From a virus: DNA of 31,840 nucleotides. The stretch lies in the IMG/VR virus record IMGVR_UViG_3300021197_000596, positions 1 to 31,840 of that record, one strand, 5' to 3'. The notes below the pieces were generated by a model. The model saw only the letters and a program-made list of their open reading frames with translations, did not search any database and was not told where the DNA came from. The first letter of the stretch is position 1, and every line of letters starts with the position of its first letter. A program made the translations under genes and the position numbers. Shown in pieces: positions 11,408 through 19,146 of this stretch.

Positions 11408-11636
11408 CAGCGGCGGTCTGAACGAAAAAGGGCGCAAAGCTCTGGGGATGGGGCGTCAGCTTACATCTGGAACAAACCCGAGGCGGGTTTCATTCGCTGC
11501 TAGATTTGGAGGCATGAAGGGGCCGATGAAAGACGAAAAGGGTCGGCCTACTCGCAAAGCTTTGGCGTTGAAAGCGTGGGGCTTTGGCAGCGAAGAGGCT
11601 GCACGTAATTTTGCTGAGAGGCACAAGAAAACGTAA
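11382..11636 (+). CDS. Conserved small basic phage protein upstream of portal
   Basis: This 84-residue protein starts MLKKAFQSSSGGLNEKGRKAL and has FAARFGGMKGPMKDEKGRPTRKALALKAWGF. The pattern SxSGGLnxkGRkxY ... sfcaRmgGmkGPmkdekGkPTRkaLALrkWgf recurs in many marine phages near the portal or packaging genes and is of unknown function. The many basic residues suggest contact with DNA. Its ATG lies inside the preceding lysine-rich frame, with only a weak ribosome site, so it may be translated by coupling. Its TAA overlaps the portal start as TAATG. Confidence 0.7.
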   Translation: MLKKAFQSSSGGLNEKGRKALGMGRQLTSGTNPRRVSFAARFGGMKGPMKDEKGRPTRKALALKAWGFGSEEAARNFAERHKKT

Positions 11637-13195
11637 TGGCTGGTTTAAGCACAGAACAGATTAAGAAGCGCTATAAAAAAGCGGAAGCTCACAAGCAGCA
11701 ATGGCGTTCTATTTATGAGGAAGCCTACGAGTACGCGCTGCCTATGCGTAACCTTTATGACGGCTACTATGAGGGCAATACGCCCGGTCAGAATAAGATG
11801 AAGCGGGTGTTTGATAGCACAGCTATTCACAGCACCGCTCGTTTTGCCAATCGCATCCAATCTAGTTTATTCCCACCACAGCGCCCTTGGTGCAAGCTGG
11901 CTCCCGGCAATGAAATACCCGAGGAACAGAAGATCCAAGCGCAGCAAGTTTTAGATTTTTATGCTGACAAGATGTTTGGGGTTATGGCCCAATCGGGCTT
12001 TGATCTGGCGATGGGTGAGTTCTTGTTGGATTTGGCCGTGGGTACTGCGGTGATGCTGATCCAGCCGGGTAATGAGGTAACACCTATTCAGTACACGGCG
12101 GTGCCGTCTTATCAAATCAGCTTCGAGGAAGGGCCAAACGGCACGGTGGATACCGTATACCGCAAGCTCAAGCGGCAGTTTCGCAACATCGAAATGGAGT
12201 GGCCTGACGCTGATATTCCTGATGAAATGCGCGCGCGCTATGAAGAAGACCCCTTTGAAATGGTTGAGCTTTTAGAGGCAACCTACACAGAACGTGGGGA
12301 AATTTCGTATTGCTTGGTGCATTTTGAGAGTGATCATAAGTTTGTACACCGCGATTTAAAATCTTTTCCTTGGGTTGTGTCGCGCTACATGAAAGCCAGC
12401 AATGAGCGTTACGGGCGAGGCCCGGTATTATATGCCCTGCCTGACATTAAGACGCTAAATAAAGTCGTTGAATTAACTCTTAAAAATGCGTCTATCAGTA
12501 TTGGCGGTGTATTCACTGCGGTAGATGACGGGGTTTTAAACCCGCAAACAATATCAATTGTGCCGGGAGCTGTGATCGGCGTGTCAAGCAACGGTGGGCC
12601 ACGCGGCCCCAGCTTGTCGCCCTTGCCGCGATCTGGTGATGCCAATCTTACACAAATCGTTAGCAATGATCTAAGGATTAATATCAAGAAGACGTTGCTG
12701 GACGAAAGCTTGCCTCCCGACAACATGTCGGCCAGAAGTGCGACTGAGATCGTAGAGAGAATGAAAGAGCTATCGCAGAATTTGGGCGCAGCTTTCGGGA
12801 GGCTCATCTCTGAAACTATGTTCCCTATTGTGCGTCGATCTATGGAGTTGATGGATGAGATGGGCATGATCGACTTACCGCTTAAAATCGACGGGCTGCA
12901 AGTTACTGTGCGCCCCGTTTCGCCGTTGGCTATGGCGTCAAATATGGACAAGCTAAACGAGGTTATGCAGTTCATTCAGATTTCACAAAGCCTTGGCCCG
13001 GTAGGTCAGACACTGCTTAAAATGGACAAGGTGGGCGACTATATCGCTGACCAGCTTGGAGTGCCTGCCAGCTTGCGCACTTCGCAAATCGAACGGCAAC
13101 AAATGCAAGAGCAAATGATGCAGATGGCACAGATGGCCGCGCAACAGCAAGGCTTGGTGCCAGAGGGTGAAGCCGCAGAAGGGCCAATGCAATGA
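11636..13195 (+). CDS. Portal protein (T7-like head-tail connector)
   Basis: The 519-residue protein matches the podovirus head-to-tail connector family from end to end: RWRSIYEEAYEYALPMRN near residue 23, VFDSTAIHSTARFANRIQSSLFPP near 58-82, a helical clip and stem region, then LLDESLPPDNMSARSATEIVERM near 357-380 and the C-terminal helix MGMIDLPLKIDGLQV ... SPLA. It ends with a Gln/Met-rich tail (QQMQEQMMQMAQMAAQQQ). Twelve copies would form the ring through which DNA enters and leaves the head and to which the tail tube binds. TAATG coupling gives the start. No disruption is seen. Confidence 0.93.
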   Translation: MAGLSTEQIKKRYKKAEAHKQQWRSIYEEAYEYALPMRNLYDGYYEGNTPGQNKMKRVFDSTAIHSTARFANRIQSSLFPPQRPWCKLAPGNEIPEEQKIQAQQVLDFYADKMFGVMAQSGFDLAMGEFLLDLAVGTAVMLIQPGNEVTPIQYTAVPSYQISFEEGPNGTVDTVYRKLKRQFRNIEMEWPDADIPDEMRARYEEDPFEMVELLEATYTERGEISYCLVHFESDHKFVHRDLKSFPWVVSRYMKASNERYGRGPVLYALPDIKTLNKVVELTLKNASISIGGVFTAVDDGVLNPQTISIVPGAVIGVSSNGGPRGPSLSPLPRSGDANLTQIVSNDLRINIKKTLLDESLPPDNMSARSATEIVERMKELSQNLGAAFGRLISETMFPIVRRSMELMDEMGMIDLPLKIDGLQVTVRPVSPLAMASNMDKLNEVMQFIQISQSLGPVGQTLLKMDKVGDYIADQLGVPASLRTSQIERQQMQEQMMQMAQMAAQQQGLVPEGEAAEGPMQ

Positions 13196-13464
13196 ATGGT
13201 ATAAACGCTCCCGGCTGGGAAGGTTTAGACGCTACCGTTACACCCATATCCCGCGATCTACAGATGGATCTGGATATTCTTTACAAGCGCTGCTTTGCCA
13301 CTGAGGAAGGCAAAAAAGTGCTTAAACATCTTGTCGAAAGATATGATGAGCCAGACGCATGGGTGCCGGGTGAGCCTGACGCGTTTGGGTATGCAAGATC
13401 AGCGCAGCGAAGACTGATCAAAGAAATCTTAGCGAGGATAAAGCGAGCAGATGAGCGAGAATGA
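13192..13464 (+). CDS. Bbp19-like small structural-region protein
   Basis: This 90-residue protein has a core of LDILYKRCFATEEGKKVLKHLVERYDEP, then a short loop and GYARSAQRRLIKEILARI. Phage proteins named after Bordetella phage Bbp19 have the same layout (F.t.eGk.VL..L........  ..G.rs....I...i). They lie beside portal and scaffold genes, but their role is not established. The start overlaps the portal stop (ATGA at 13192-13195), and the 3' end overlaps the scaffold gene by 14 bases. Confidence 0.65.
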   Translation: MNGINAPGWEGLDATVTPISRDLQMDLDILYKRCFATEEGKKVLKHLVERYDEPDAWVPGEPDAFGYARSAQRRLIKEILARIKRADERE

Positions 13465-14221
13465 AGAAAGCCAAGAGCAAGGCTTAATGGATGGCGTTGA
13501 ATCGGAAGCTGTAGAGGAAACAGGCGAAGATCAATCTTTAGACCACCGGGCTGATGCTGAAGAGCCAGAAGATGATAACTATGAGCGGCCTGATTGGTTT
13601 CCCGAGAAGTTTTGGGATGAAAAAGAAGGCCCGGATCTTGAAAATCTAACCAAGTCATATCAAGAGCTGCAAAAGCAGTTTAGCCAAGGCAAGCACAAAG
13701 CGCCTGATGAATATGATATGTCAACGCTTACTGATGCTGGTTATGCTGACGATGACCCGGTGGTTGACGCCTATCGGGGCTGGGCCAAAAAATATGGCAT
13801 CAATCAAGTGGCGTTTGATGAGCTGGCTTCACAGATCACAGAAATGTCTGGTAATGAAGCTGCTGAAGTTAAGCTTAATGTCGAGCAAGAGCGAAAATCT
13901 TTGGGTGCAAACGCGGATGCTATAATTAAATCAAATGTTGATTGGGCTGACGGCTTGGTGCGCAAGGGTGTTATTAGCGATAGCGAGCGTGCAGAGTTAA
14001 ACATTTGGGGTGGATCGGCTGTTGGTCAGCGACTGATGCAAAAAATGCGCGAGCTGCAAGGTGATATGTCAAAGATTCCAATTGCGGATGTTGGTGACAG
14101 CGCGGTCAGTGAGAATGATTTCAAGGCGGGCATGGCGAGCAAAATGGCAGATCCGCGATATGGAAATGATCCGCAGTTCACGCGGCAAGTAGAGCAAGAA
14201 TTTGAGCGTAGGTACGGCTAG
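13451..14221 (+). CDS. Capsid assembly scaffolding protein
   Basis: The 256-residue protein is strongly acidic at the N-terminus (MSENEESQEQGLMDGVESEA...). It then has RPDWFPEKFWDEKEGPDLENLTKSYQELQKQF and a helical, disordered-looking remainder ending in EQEFERRYG. The RPDWxPEKFWD...DxExxxKSYxEL motif is typical of T7-like phage scaffolds, which form the internal core around which coat protein assembles and then leave. It lies directly before the coat gene, as expected. ATG 13451 gives the full conserved start. Confidence 0.85.
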   Translation: MSENEESQEQGLMDGVESEAVEETGEDQSLDHRADAEEPEDDNYERPDWFPEKFWDEKEGPDLENLTKSYQELQKQFSQGKHKAPDEYDMSTLTDAGYADDDPVVDAYRGWAKKYGINQVAFDELASQITEMSGNEAAEVKLNVEQERKSLGANADAIIKSNVDWADGLVRKGVISDSERAELNIWGGSAVGQRLMQKMRELQGDMSKIPIADVGDSAVSENDFKAGMASKMADPRYGNDPQFTRQVEQEFERRYG

Positions 14222-14242
14222 ACTGTACAATTACTAAATGTA

Positions 14243-14281
14243 TTGCATTGAGCTTGGATATATTCTACATTTGCGTTGAGC
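14243..14281 (+). repeat. Direct repeat TTGCRTTGAGC upstream of coat gene
   Basis: TTGCATTGAGC (14243-14253) and TTGCGTTGAGC (14271-14281) match at 10 of 11 positions, 28 bp apart, in the AT-rich first part of the scaffold-coat gap. A weak promoter could be TTGCAT (14243-14248) with TACATT (14266-14271), spacing 17, which overlaps the repeats. They may be activator or polymerase sites for high coat expression. The evidence is limited to the repeat itself. Confidence 0.4.
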
Positions 14282-14291
14282 GATAACCCAA

Positions 14292-14354
14292 CCGGGCCGC
14301 TCTGGCGTGGAGAAATCCACCGGGCATGGACGTGCCATGCAGCCAGAGGCCGGG
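14292..14354 (+). ncRNA. Predicted three-way-junction RNA in the coat-gene leader
   Basis: The stretch folds into a closed three-way junction. The outer stem is CTCTGGC 14300-14306 with GCCAGAG 14342-14348 (7 bp), extended imperfectly by GG/CC-rich strands on both sides. Hairpin 1 is GTGGA 14307-14311, a GAAA tetraloop, then TCCAC 14316-14320. Hairpin 2 is GCATGG 14324-14329, loop ACGTG, then CCATGC 14335-14340. Linkers between helices are 0, 3 and 1 bases. It ends about 50 bases before the coat ATG. It is not a tRNA (no T-loop or acceptor) and lacks a terminator T-run. It may be a cis-regulatory or stabilising 5' leader. Confidence 0.7.
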
Positions 14355-14406
14355 ATCTTTCCTGACAACCTAATCGGCGTTTAACCTAGTTTATAGGAAA
14401 ACGTAA

Positions 14407-15258
14407 ATGAGTACGAACCTAAGCCCAGCTTTCGTTCAGCTATTCGACGCAGAGGTGCATCAGGCTTATCAAGCCTCCGCACAGTTGCGTGGAGCTGCAC
14501 GTATGCGCACAGGTGTTGTGGGCGACACCGTAAAATTCCCCAAGGTGGGAAAAGGCCAAGCATCTGTTCGCGTTCCGCAAACTGATGTTGTGCCAATCAA
14601 CGCAGCATTTAGCTCAGTATCTGTAAGCCTTACAGATTATACGGCGGCTGAATATTCAGATATCTTCAACCAGCAAAAAGTTAACTTCGATGAGCGCCAA
14701 GAACTGGCACAAGTCGTTGGCAACGCGATTGGACGCCGTGAGGATCAAATCCTGATCGACGCTCTAAACACTGCATCTGCTGGAACAACCGTTGCTAAAA
14801 CTGTTGTAACATCTGGTAGTGCGGCTGCTTCAAACTTGAACGTAGGTAAAATCATTGCAGCCAAAAAAGCTTTGGACGCAAAGAGTATACCGACAAGTGA
14901 TCGTCACTTTGTAATCCACGCCAATAACTTGGCTGGTTTGCTGGGCGATGAGCGGGCAGTTTCTGGTGACTTCCAGACGCTAAGAGCGCTTGTAAGCGGT
15001 GATATCAATACCATGATGGGCTTTACCTTCCATGTACTTGGTGACCGTGACGAGGGTGGCTTGCCACTGTCAAGTAGTGATCGGACATGCTTTGCATTCC
15101 ACAGATCAGCGCTTGGTTGTGCGGTTGGTATCGCGCCTAAAACTGAAATTAACTACATCCCCGAAAAAACATCGTTCTTGGTTACGGCAATGCTCTCAAT
15201 GGGCAGCGCGGCAATTGATGTCGATGGAATCGTCGATGTTGTTTGTGACGAAAGCTAG
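14407..15258 (+). CDS. Major capsid (coat) protein
   Basis: The 283-residue protein lies directly after the scaffold gene and has the features of a marine podovirus coat protein. These are an N-terminal arm (FVQLFDAEVHQAYQASAQLRGAARMRTGVVGDTVKFPKVG), a central AAEYSDIFNQQKVNFDERQELAQVVGNAIGRREDQILIDAL with the long spine helix, SDRHFVIHANNLAGLLGDE, and a final HRSALGCAVGIAPKTEINYIPEK beta region. An HK97-type fold is expected. A TAGGA ribosome site (AGGA around 14395-14398) precedes the ATG; the same TAGG could pair weakly with CCTA 14385-14388. Its long structured leader suggests special control of expression. Confidence 0.85.
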   Translation: MSTNLSPAFVQLFDAEVHQAYQASAQLRGAARMRTGVVGDTVKFPKVGKGQASVRVPQTDVVPINAAFSSVSVSLTDYTAAEYSDIFNQQKVNFDERQELAQVVGNAIGRREDQILIDALNTASAGTTVAKTVVTSGSAAASNLNVGKIIAAKKALDAKSIPTSDRHFVIHANNLAGLLGDERAVSGDFQTLRALVSGDINTMMGFTFHVLGDRDEGGLPLSSSDRTCFAFHRSALGCAVGIAPKTEINYIPEKTSFLVTAMLSMGSAAIDVDGIVDVVCDES

Positions 15259-15269
15259 GAGGCAGATTA

Positions 15270-15545
15270 ATGGCTTATGCAGCAACTGGTCTAAACCCTA
15301 TCGGCGGTCAGTCAAAAAAAGGTAGCGCTTCAGCAATGTGGAGCTACACGTCAGCGGATGCAATCGCCACTGTGAATACAGCGGGATACTTCAACGATGC
15401 ATCTCAGCTTTTGGCGGTAGGTGACGTTGTTTTTGTCTACGACAATAACACGCCCACCATGTCCATCGTCATGGTCAAGTCAAACGCTTCTGGCGTGGTT
15501 GACGTAACCGACGGAACGACTGTCGCAATGACCGATAGCGATTAA
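15270..15545 (+). CDS. Probable head decoration or coat-associated protein
   Basis: This 91-residue protein starts MAYAATGLNPIGGQSKKG and is rich in beta-prone stretches (WSYTSADAIATVNTAGYF, VGDVVFVYDNNTPTMSIVMV). Similar short proteins directly after the coat gene in marine phages are annotated as hypothetical or head-decoration proteins. A perfect AGGAGG overlapping the coat stop codon drives it. I assign decoration by position and size only. Confidence 0.55.
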   Translation: MAYAATGLNPIGGQSKKGSASAMWSYTSADAIATVNTAGYFNDASQLLAVGDVVFVYDNNTPTMSIVMVKSNASGVVDVTDGTTVAMTDSD

Positions 15546-15554
15546 AAACACGCG

Positions 15555-15571
15555 GGGGGCTAATAGCCCCC
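15555..15571 (+). terminator. G/C hairpin after capsid genes, possible attenuating terminator
   Basis: GGGGGCT (15555-15561), loop AAT and AGCCCCC (15565-15571) form a perfect 7-bp stem. No T-run follows (TGCCCCAAC), so complete termination is doubtful. It may instead reduce read-through, or protect the 3' end of the highly expressed coat mRNA. It lies between the decoration-like gene and tail tubular protein A, whose TTTAGGAG ribosome site is 20 bases downstream. Confidence 0.55.
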
Positions 15572-15594
15572 TGCCCCAACTTTAGGAGCGCTTC

Positions 15595-16227
15595 ATGGCA
15601 GCGGGTGATACAAATGTTTCAATCTGTAATAAGGCGCTGTTATTTCTCGGCGCAGAAGGCATTACCAGCTTTACTGATGGATCTGTAGCCGCAGCAGCTT
15701 GCTCAAATCTTTACTCAGAAGTCAAAGCCACTACGCTGGCTATGTATCCTTGGAGCTTTTCTATAGCAAAGATTCAACTGGCTCGGGATACTGCAACGCC
15801 AGCAACTGAATACACATATCAATACGTACTTCCTTCCGACATGCTGACGGGTGTACCTCGCTCGGTGTTCACTTCCTCCCAGCCGGGTGCGGGAGCTTAT
15901 AAGAGATGGGAAATTGGTAGATCTGCATTAGGCGCAAGCGTTTTGATGACAGAGGCAACTGAAATTCACATTGATTACCAGCAGTCGGTAAGTGAGGGCC
16001 AGATGCCGAGCTACTTTGTACAACTTCTCGCTTATCAAATGGCGTGGCATCTGGCAGAAATTATCACTGATCAGACCACCAAAATGCAGCTTTGGAAAAG
16101 TGAGGCGCTGGGTACACCCTCTGAAGGCGGGCGCGGTGGCTATTTTAGGCAGGCCGTTAACATCGATAGCGCGGGTCAGACGCCGCAAGTAATAGCTGAC
16201 TATATGCTTGTTGAGGTGCGCGGTTGA
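15595..16227 (+). CDS. Tail tubular protein A (gp11-like adaptor)
   Basis: The 210-residue protein starts MAAGDTNVSICNKALLFLGA. Typical gp11 features follow: DGSVAAAACSNLYSEVKATTLAMYPWSFSIAKIQLAR near residues 28-64, YQYVLPSDMLTG near 75, IHIDYQQSVSEGQMPSYFVQLLAYQMAWHLA near 124-154, and a C-terminal helix. This family forms the ring between portal and nozzle in T7-like tails. An AGGAGC site precedes the start. The stop overlaps the next gene start. Confidence 0.9.
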   Translation: MAAGDTNVSICNKALLFLGAEGITSFTDGSVAAAACSNLYSEVKATTLAMYPWSFSIAKIQLARDTATPATEYTYQYVLPSDMLTGVPRSVFTSSQPGAGAYKRWEIGRSALGASVLMTEATEIHIDYQQSVSEGQMPSYFVQLLAYQMAWHLAEIITDQTTKMQLWKSEALGTPSEGGRGGYFRQAVNIDSAGQTPQVIADYMLVEVRG

Positions 16228-18653
16228 GCCGCTACCACCAATATCAAGCTAGTTTTACTGGCGGGGAAATGGATCCCCTATTGCGCGGGCGTACTGATTT
16301 GCAGCAATACTATGCGGCTGTGGCGTTGGCGCAGAACGTGCAGTTTGAGCCACAGGGTGGCTTTTCTCGGCGTCCGGGGTTGCGCTTCTTAACAGATCTT
16401 ACGGGTGACAATCCTGAGAACGGCGTCTTGTTGATCCCTTTCGAGTTTTCAACAACGCAGAATTTTATGGTTGTTGCCAGTGTATTAACCGCATCATCAA
16501 CTATTCGCTTTCGTTTTTATGCCAATCAAACCCTTCTGACCAACATAAATGGATCGGGGAATAGCTACTTAGACTACACGGTAGGCACACTCTATGATGT
16601 AGCCGCCATTGATATGGATAAGACTTATTTTACTCAGTCTGCTGACACGCTGATCATAACGAATGAAAACTTTGCACCCTTTAAGATTTTGCGCGGCGGA
16701 AACAATACTACGTGGACGGCTTCCGCTCTTAGCCTGACCACGCCTAAAACTGCTTTTACCCTTGCCACAAGCAGCCCATCAGCAACTCTCACGGCAACTG
16801 CTGTTGATGGCACAACAAAAGTAACAGCAGGCAGTTCGGTATTTAGTTCATCTCACGTCGATCAATACATCAACGTCCTCAATGGCTTTGGACGCGCACG
16901 CGTGACAAAATTGATAAGCGGCGCTGTGCTAGAAGTTGTAACTGAAATTCCATTTTTTAGTACAGATTCCATTGCCTCTGGCGATTGGGAGCTAGAGACA
17001 GGATACGAGAATAGCTGGTCTAATACTCGGGGTTGGCCGCGCACCTGTTCATTCCATGAGGGGCGGCTGTATTTTGGAGGTGCAGCATCTGAGCCGTCAA
17101 CTCTGTTCGCCTCAAAGGTGGGCGACTTTTTTAATTTTAAAATTGCTGAAGGTTTAGACGATGATGCTATCAAAGTAACGTTGGCAACAGATTCAGTAAA
17201 CGCAATTACCGCTCTACGCTCTGGCCGAGACTTGCAAATATTTACAACCGGGGCTGAGTTCTTTGTTCCGCAAGCGGATTTAAACCCGGTGACGCCTTCT
17301 AACATAACGATCAAGTCAACAACGCGGCGTGGATCAAAGTTTGGAATACGCCCACAAGCGGCTGAAGGCGGCACTATATTTATTCAACGCCAAGGCAAAG
17401 CTGTACGCGAAATGTTGTTTAGTGATGTGGAGCTTTCCTATGTGGCGAATAATATAAGCTTGCTCAACAGTCACATGCTGCTTGATCCGCAGCGCATGGC
17501 GCTACGAGCTGCCACTGATACGACTGAAGGCGATTTATTGCTAATCGTAAATGGTACAAACACCGTGGGGTATCGTGCTGCCTCTGTGGCTTTCTCGGGT
17601 ACTATTACAGCCTACACGATCAATCGCGCACAAAACATTGTGGCCCCGGCCAACTGGTCTACTGACGGTGATTTTATAGACGTTGGTGTTGACCTTGATA
17701 CCGTCTTCTGCGTCGTAAAGCGCACCGTCAATGGGGCTACCAAATATTACTTGGAAGTGTTTGACGATGATCGAACCACCGACAGTTCTATTCAATATTA
17801 CTCTGGGGCAGTCGCTCCTGACCAACCGCTTCCTAGCACTACACTGATTGGTGGCTTGTCTCACTTGCAGGCGAAAACCGTTAAGATTGTGCGCGACGAT
17901 ATAGTAGATAGTGACGCACTTGTTGGCACAGGATCTAATGATGATGACGGCATTGTCACGCAATTTGTTAATTCTGGGCAGACTAGCTTTACACTCAATG
18001 GGGCATTTGTTTCTAGCGGCACTGCATCTTTTGGCGGCATTGCGACACAAATTACCTTTTATAATGACAACGCCAGTGCGCCGGGCAATCCCATTCCCTC
18101 TGTCTTAAATCTGGTATTAACAATCACAGGCACAGACATTTTTAATGCTTCGCAAAGCGAAACAATTGCTCTTGATGATAATGCAGCCACGTATACCGGG
18201 GTGAAATATTTTAAAACAGTCACAGCCGTTTCTATCAACACTGCGCCAACTAATTTTACTTTAAAGGTTGGTGTAGGCGCAGCACTGGGAACTATAACGA
18301 TAGGCGGCACTGCGAGTAGTTACGTTGAGGCTGGTTTAGACTACACGGTTGAGGTGACAACCCAGCCGATTGAAAGCCGCCTGCAAAGCGGATCTATGCA
18401 ATCAACTAAACGCAGAGTTTTAGAAGTCAGCCCAATTTTATATCGGGCGCAAAACATAACCATTAATGGCAAAAATATTTCGTTAGATCCGCTGCCTTTA
18501 TCGGGAAGCGGCGGGGTTACATCATTTACGGGCGTGAAAAAGACGCAAGGATTTTTGGGTTTTGATCGTGATGCGCAAATCACTATCGGGCAGAGTCAGC
18601 CGTTATTTTTCACGGTTTTATCGTTAGATTACAAACTAAGCGCGGGGCAATAA
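16224..18653 (+). CDS. Tail tubular protein B (gp12-like nozzle)
   Basis: The 809-residue protein has the gp12 family start: HQYQASFTGGEMDPLLRGRTDLQQYY, then AQNVQFEPQGGFSRRPGLRFL. Later motifs are WSNTRGWPRTCSFHEGRLYFGG and TARRG-like TTRRGSKFGIRP. These nozzle proteins form the tapering tail tip through which DNA leaves. The start codon is TTG 16224, overlapping the TGA of protein A (TTGA), which gives the family's SRYHQYQASF start. A long insertion region around residues 560-720, rich in Thr/Ser/Gly, may be a surface domain. No disruption is seen. Confidence 0.9.
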   Translation: MSRYHQYQASFTGGEMDPLLRGRTDLQQYYAAVALAQNVQFEPQGGFSRRPGLRFLTDLTGDNPENGVLLIPFEFSTTQNFMVVASVLTASSTIRFRFYANQTLLTNINGSGNSYLDYTVGTLYDVAAIDMDKTYFTQSADTLIITNENFAPFKILRGGNNTTWTASALSLTTPKTAFTLATSSPSATLTATAVDGTTKVTAGSSVFSSSHVDQYINVLNGFGRARVTKLISGAVLEVVTEIPFFSTDSIASGDWELETGYENSWSNTRGWPRTCSFHEGRLYFGGAASEPSTLFASKVGDFFNFKIAEGLDDDAIKVTLATDSVNAITALRSGRDLQIFTTGAEFFVPQADLNPVTPSNITIKSTTRRGSKFGIRPQAAEGGTIFIQRQGKAVREMLFSDVELSYVANNISLLNSHMLLDPQRMALRAATDTTEGDLLLIVNGTNTVGYRAASVAFSGTITAYTINRAQNIVAPANWSTDGDFIDVGVDLDTVFCVVKRTVNGATKYYLEVFDDDRTTDSSIQYYSGAVAPDQPLPSTTLIGGLSHLQAKTVKIVRDDIVDSDALVGTGSNDDDGIVTQFVNSGQTSFTLNGAFVSSGTASFGGIATQITFYNDNASAPGNPIPSVLNLVLTITGTDIFNASQSETIALDDNAATYTGVKYFKTVTAVSINTAPTNFTLKVGVGAALGTITIGGTASSYVEAGLDYTVEVTTQPIESRLQSGSMQSTKRRVLEVSPILYRAQNITINGKNISLDPLPLSGSGGVTSFTGVKKTQGFLGFDRDAQITIGQSQPLFFTVLSLDYKLSAGQ

Positions 18654-18654
18654 T

Positions 18655-19146
18655 ATGGGTCAGGCTTTAATGATTGTTGGCTCAGTAATGAGCGGAGTTG
18701 CACAGTTAAACGCGGCACAAGCTGCAAAAGAGCAATATGAAATAAAAGCGCGTAATGAGCTTATAAAAGGGCGTCAAGACGCTTTAAATTATAAGCGTGA
18801 AGGCATTAGTCGGTTGCGGGAACTTAACCGCGCAATGGCATCCACGACAGCAAATGCGTTTGCTGGCGGTGTTGGTATGCAAGCGGGCGAAACCAAAAAG
18901 ATGATTAACACCACGTCAGCGGCCTATGGGCTGGGTGAGGTGCGCACGCTAGATCGTAATGCTGAAATGGCTATCCTTGGCAGCAACGCAGCGGCGGCTG
19001 ATGCTTTGAAAGCGGGAGATAGTGCTTTCAGAACGGGCGTGATTTCAGCGGTTGGTAGCACACTTACTGCGGTTGGTGGCACAATGAGTATGGGCGGCGG
19101 CGGCGGCGGGTTTTTACCTCCTAGCGACTTGGGCGCAATAAGCTAA
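18655..19146 (+). CDS. Internal virion protein (gp14-like)
   Basis: The 163-residue protein starts MGQALMIVGSVMSGVAQLNAAQAAKEQYEIKARNELIKGRQDALNYKREG. A hydrophobic N-terminal segment followed by an Ala/Lys helix, and a hydrophobic Gly-rich C-terminus (ISAVGSTLTAVGGTMSMGGGGGGF), are typical of T7 gp14-type proteins. These leave the head first and form the pore in the outer membrane. It lies in the expected place after the nozzle gene and is coupled by TAATG to the next gene. Confidence 0.75.
   Translation: MGQALMIVGSVMSGVAQLNAAQAAKEQYEIKARNELIKGRQDALNYKREGISRLRELNRAMASTTANAFAGGVGMQAGETKKMINTTSAAYGLGEVRTLDRNAEMAILGSNAAAADALKAGDSAFRTGVISAVGSTLTAVGGTMSMGGGGGGFLPPSDLGAIS

Noticed and set aside
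14292-14354. tRNA gene in the coat leader
   Set aside because: It has hairpins but no T-arm consensus, no anticodon arm of the right size and no 7-bp acceptor/CCA arrangement.
14326-14373. 15-codon frame inside the structured coat leader
   Set aside because: It lies within paired stems and has no separate ribosome site. The RNA structure explains the sequence better.
16862-17374. Minus-strand open frame inside the tail tubular protein B gene
   Set aside because: Antisense shadow without ribosome site, coupling or recognisable motif.
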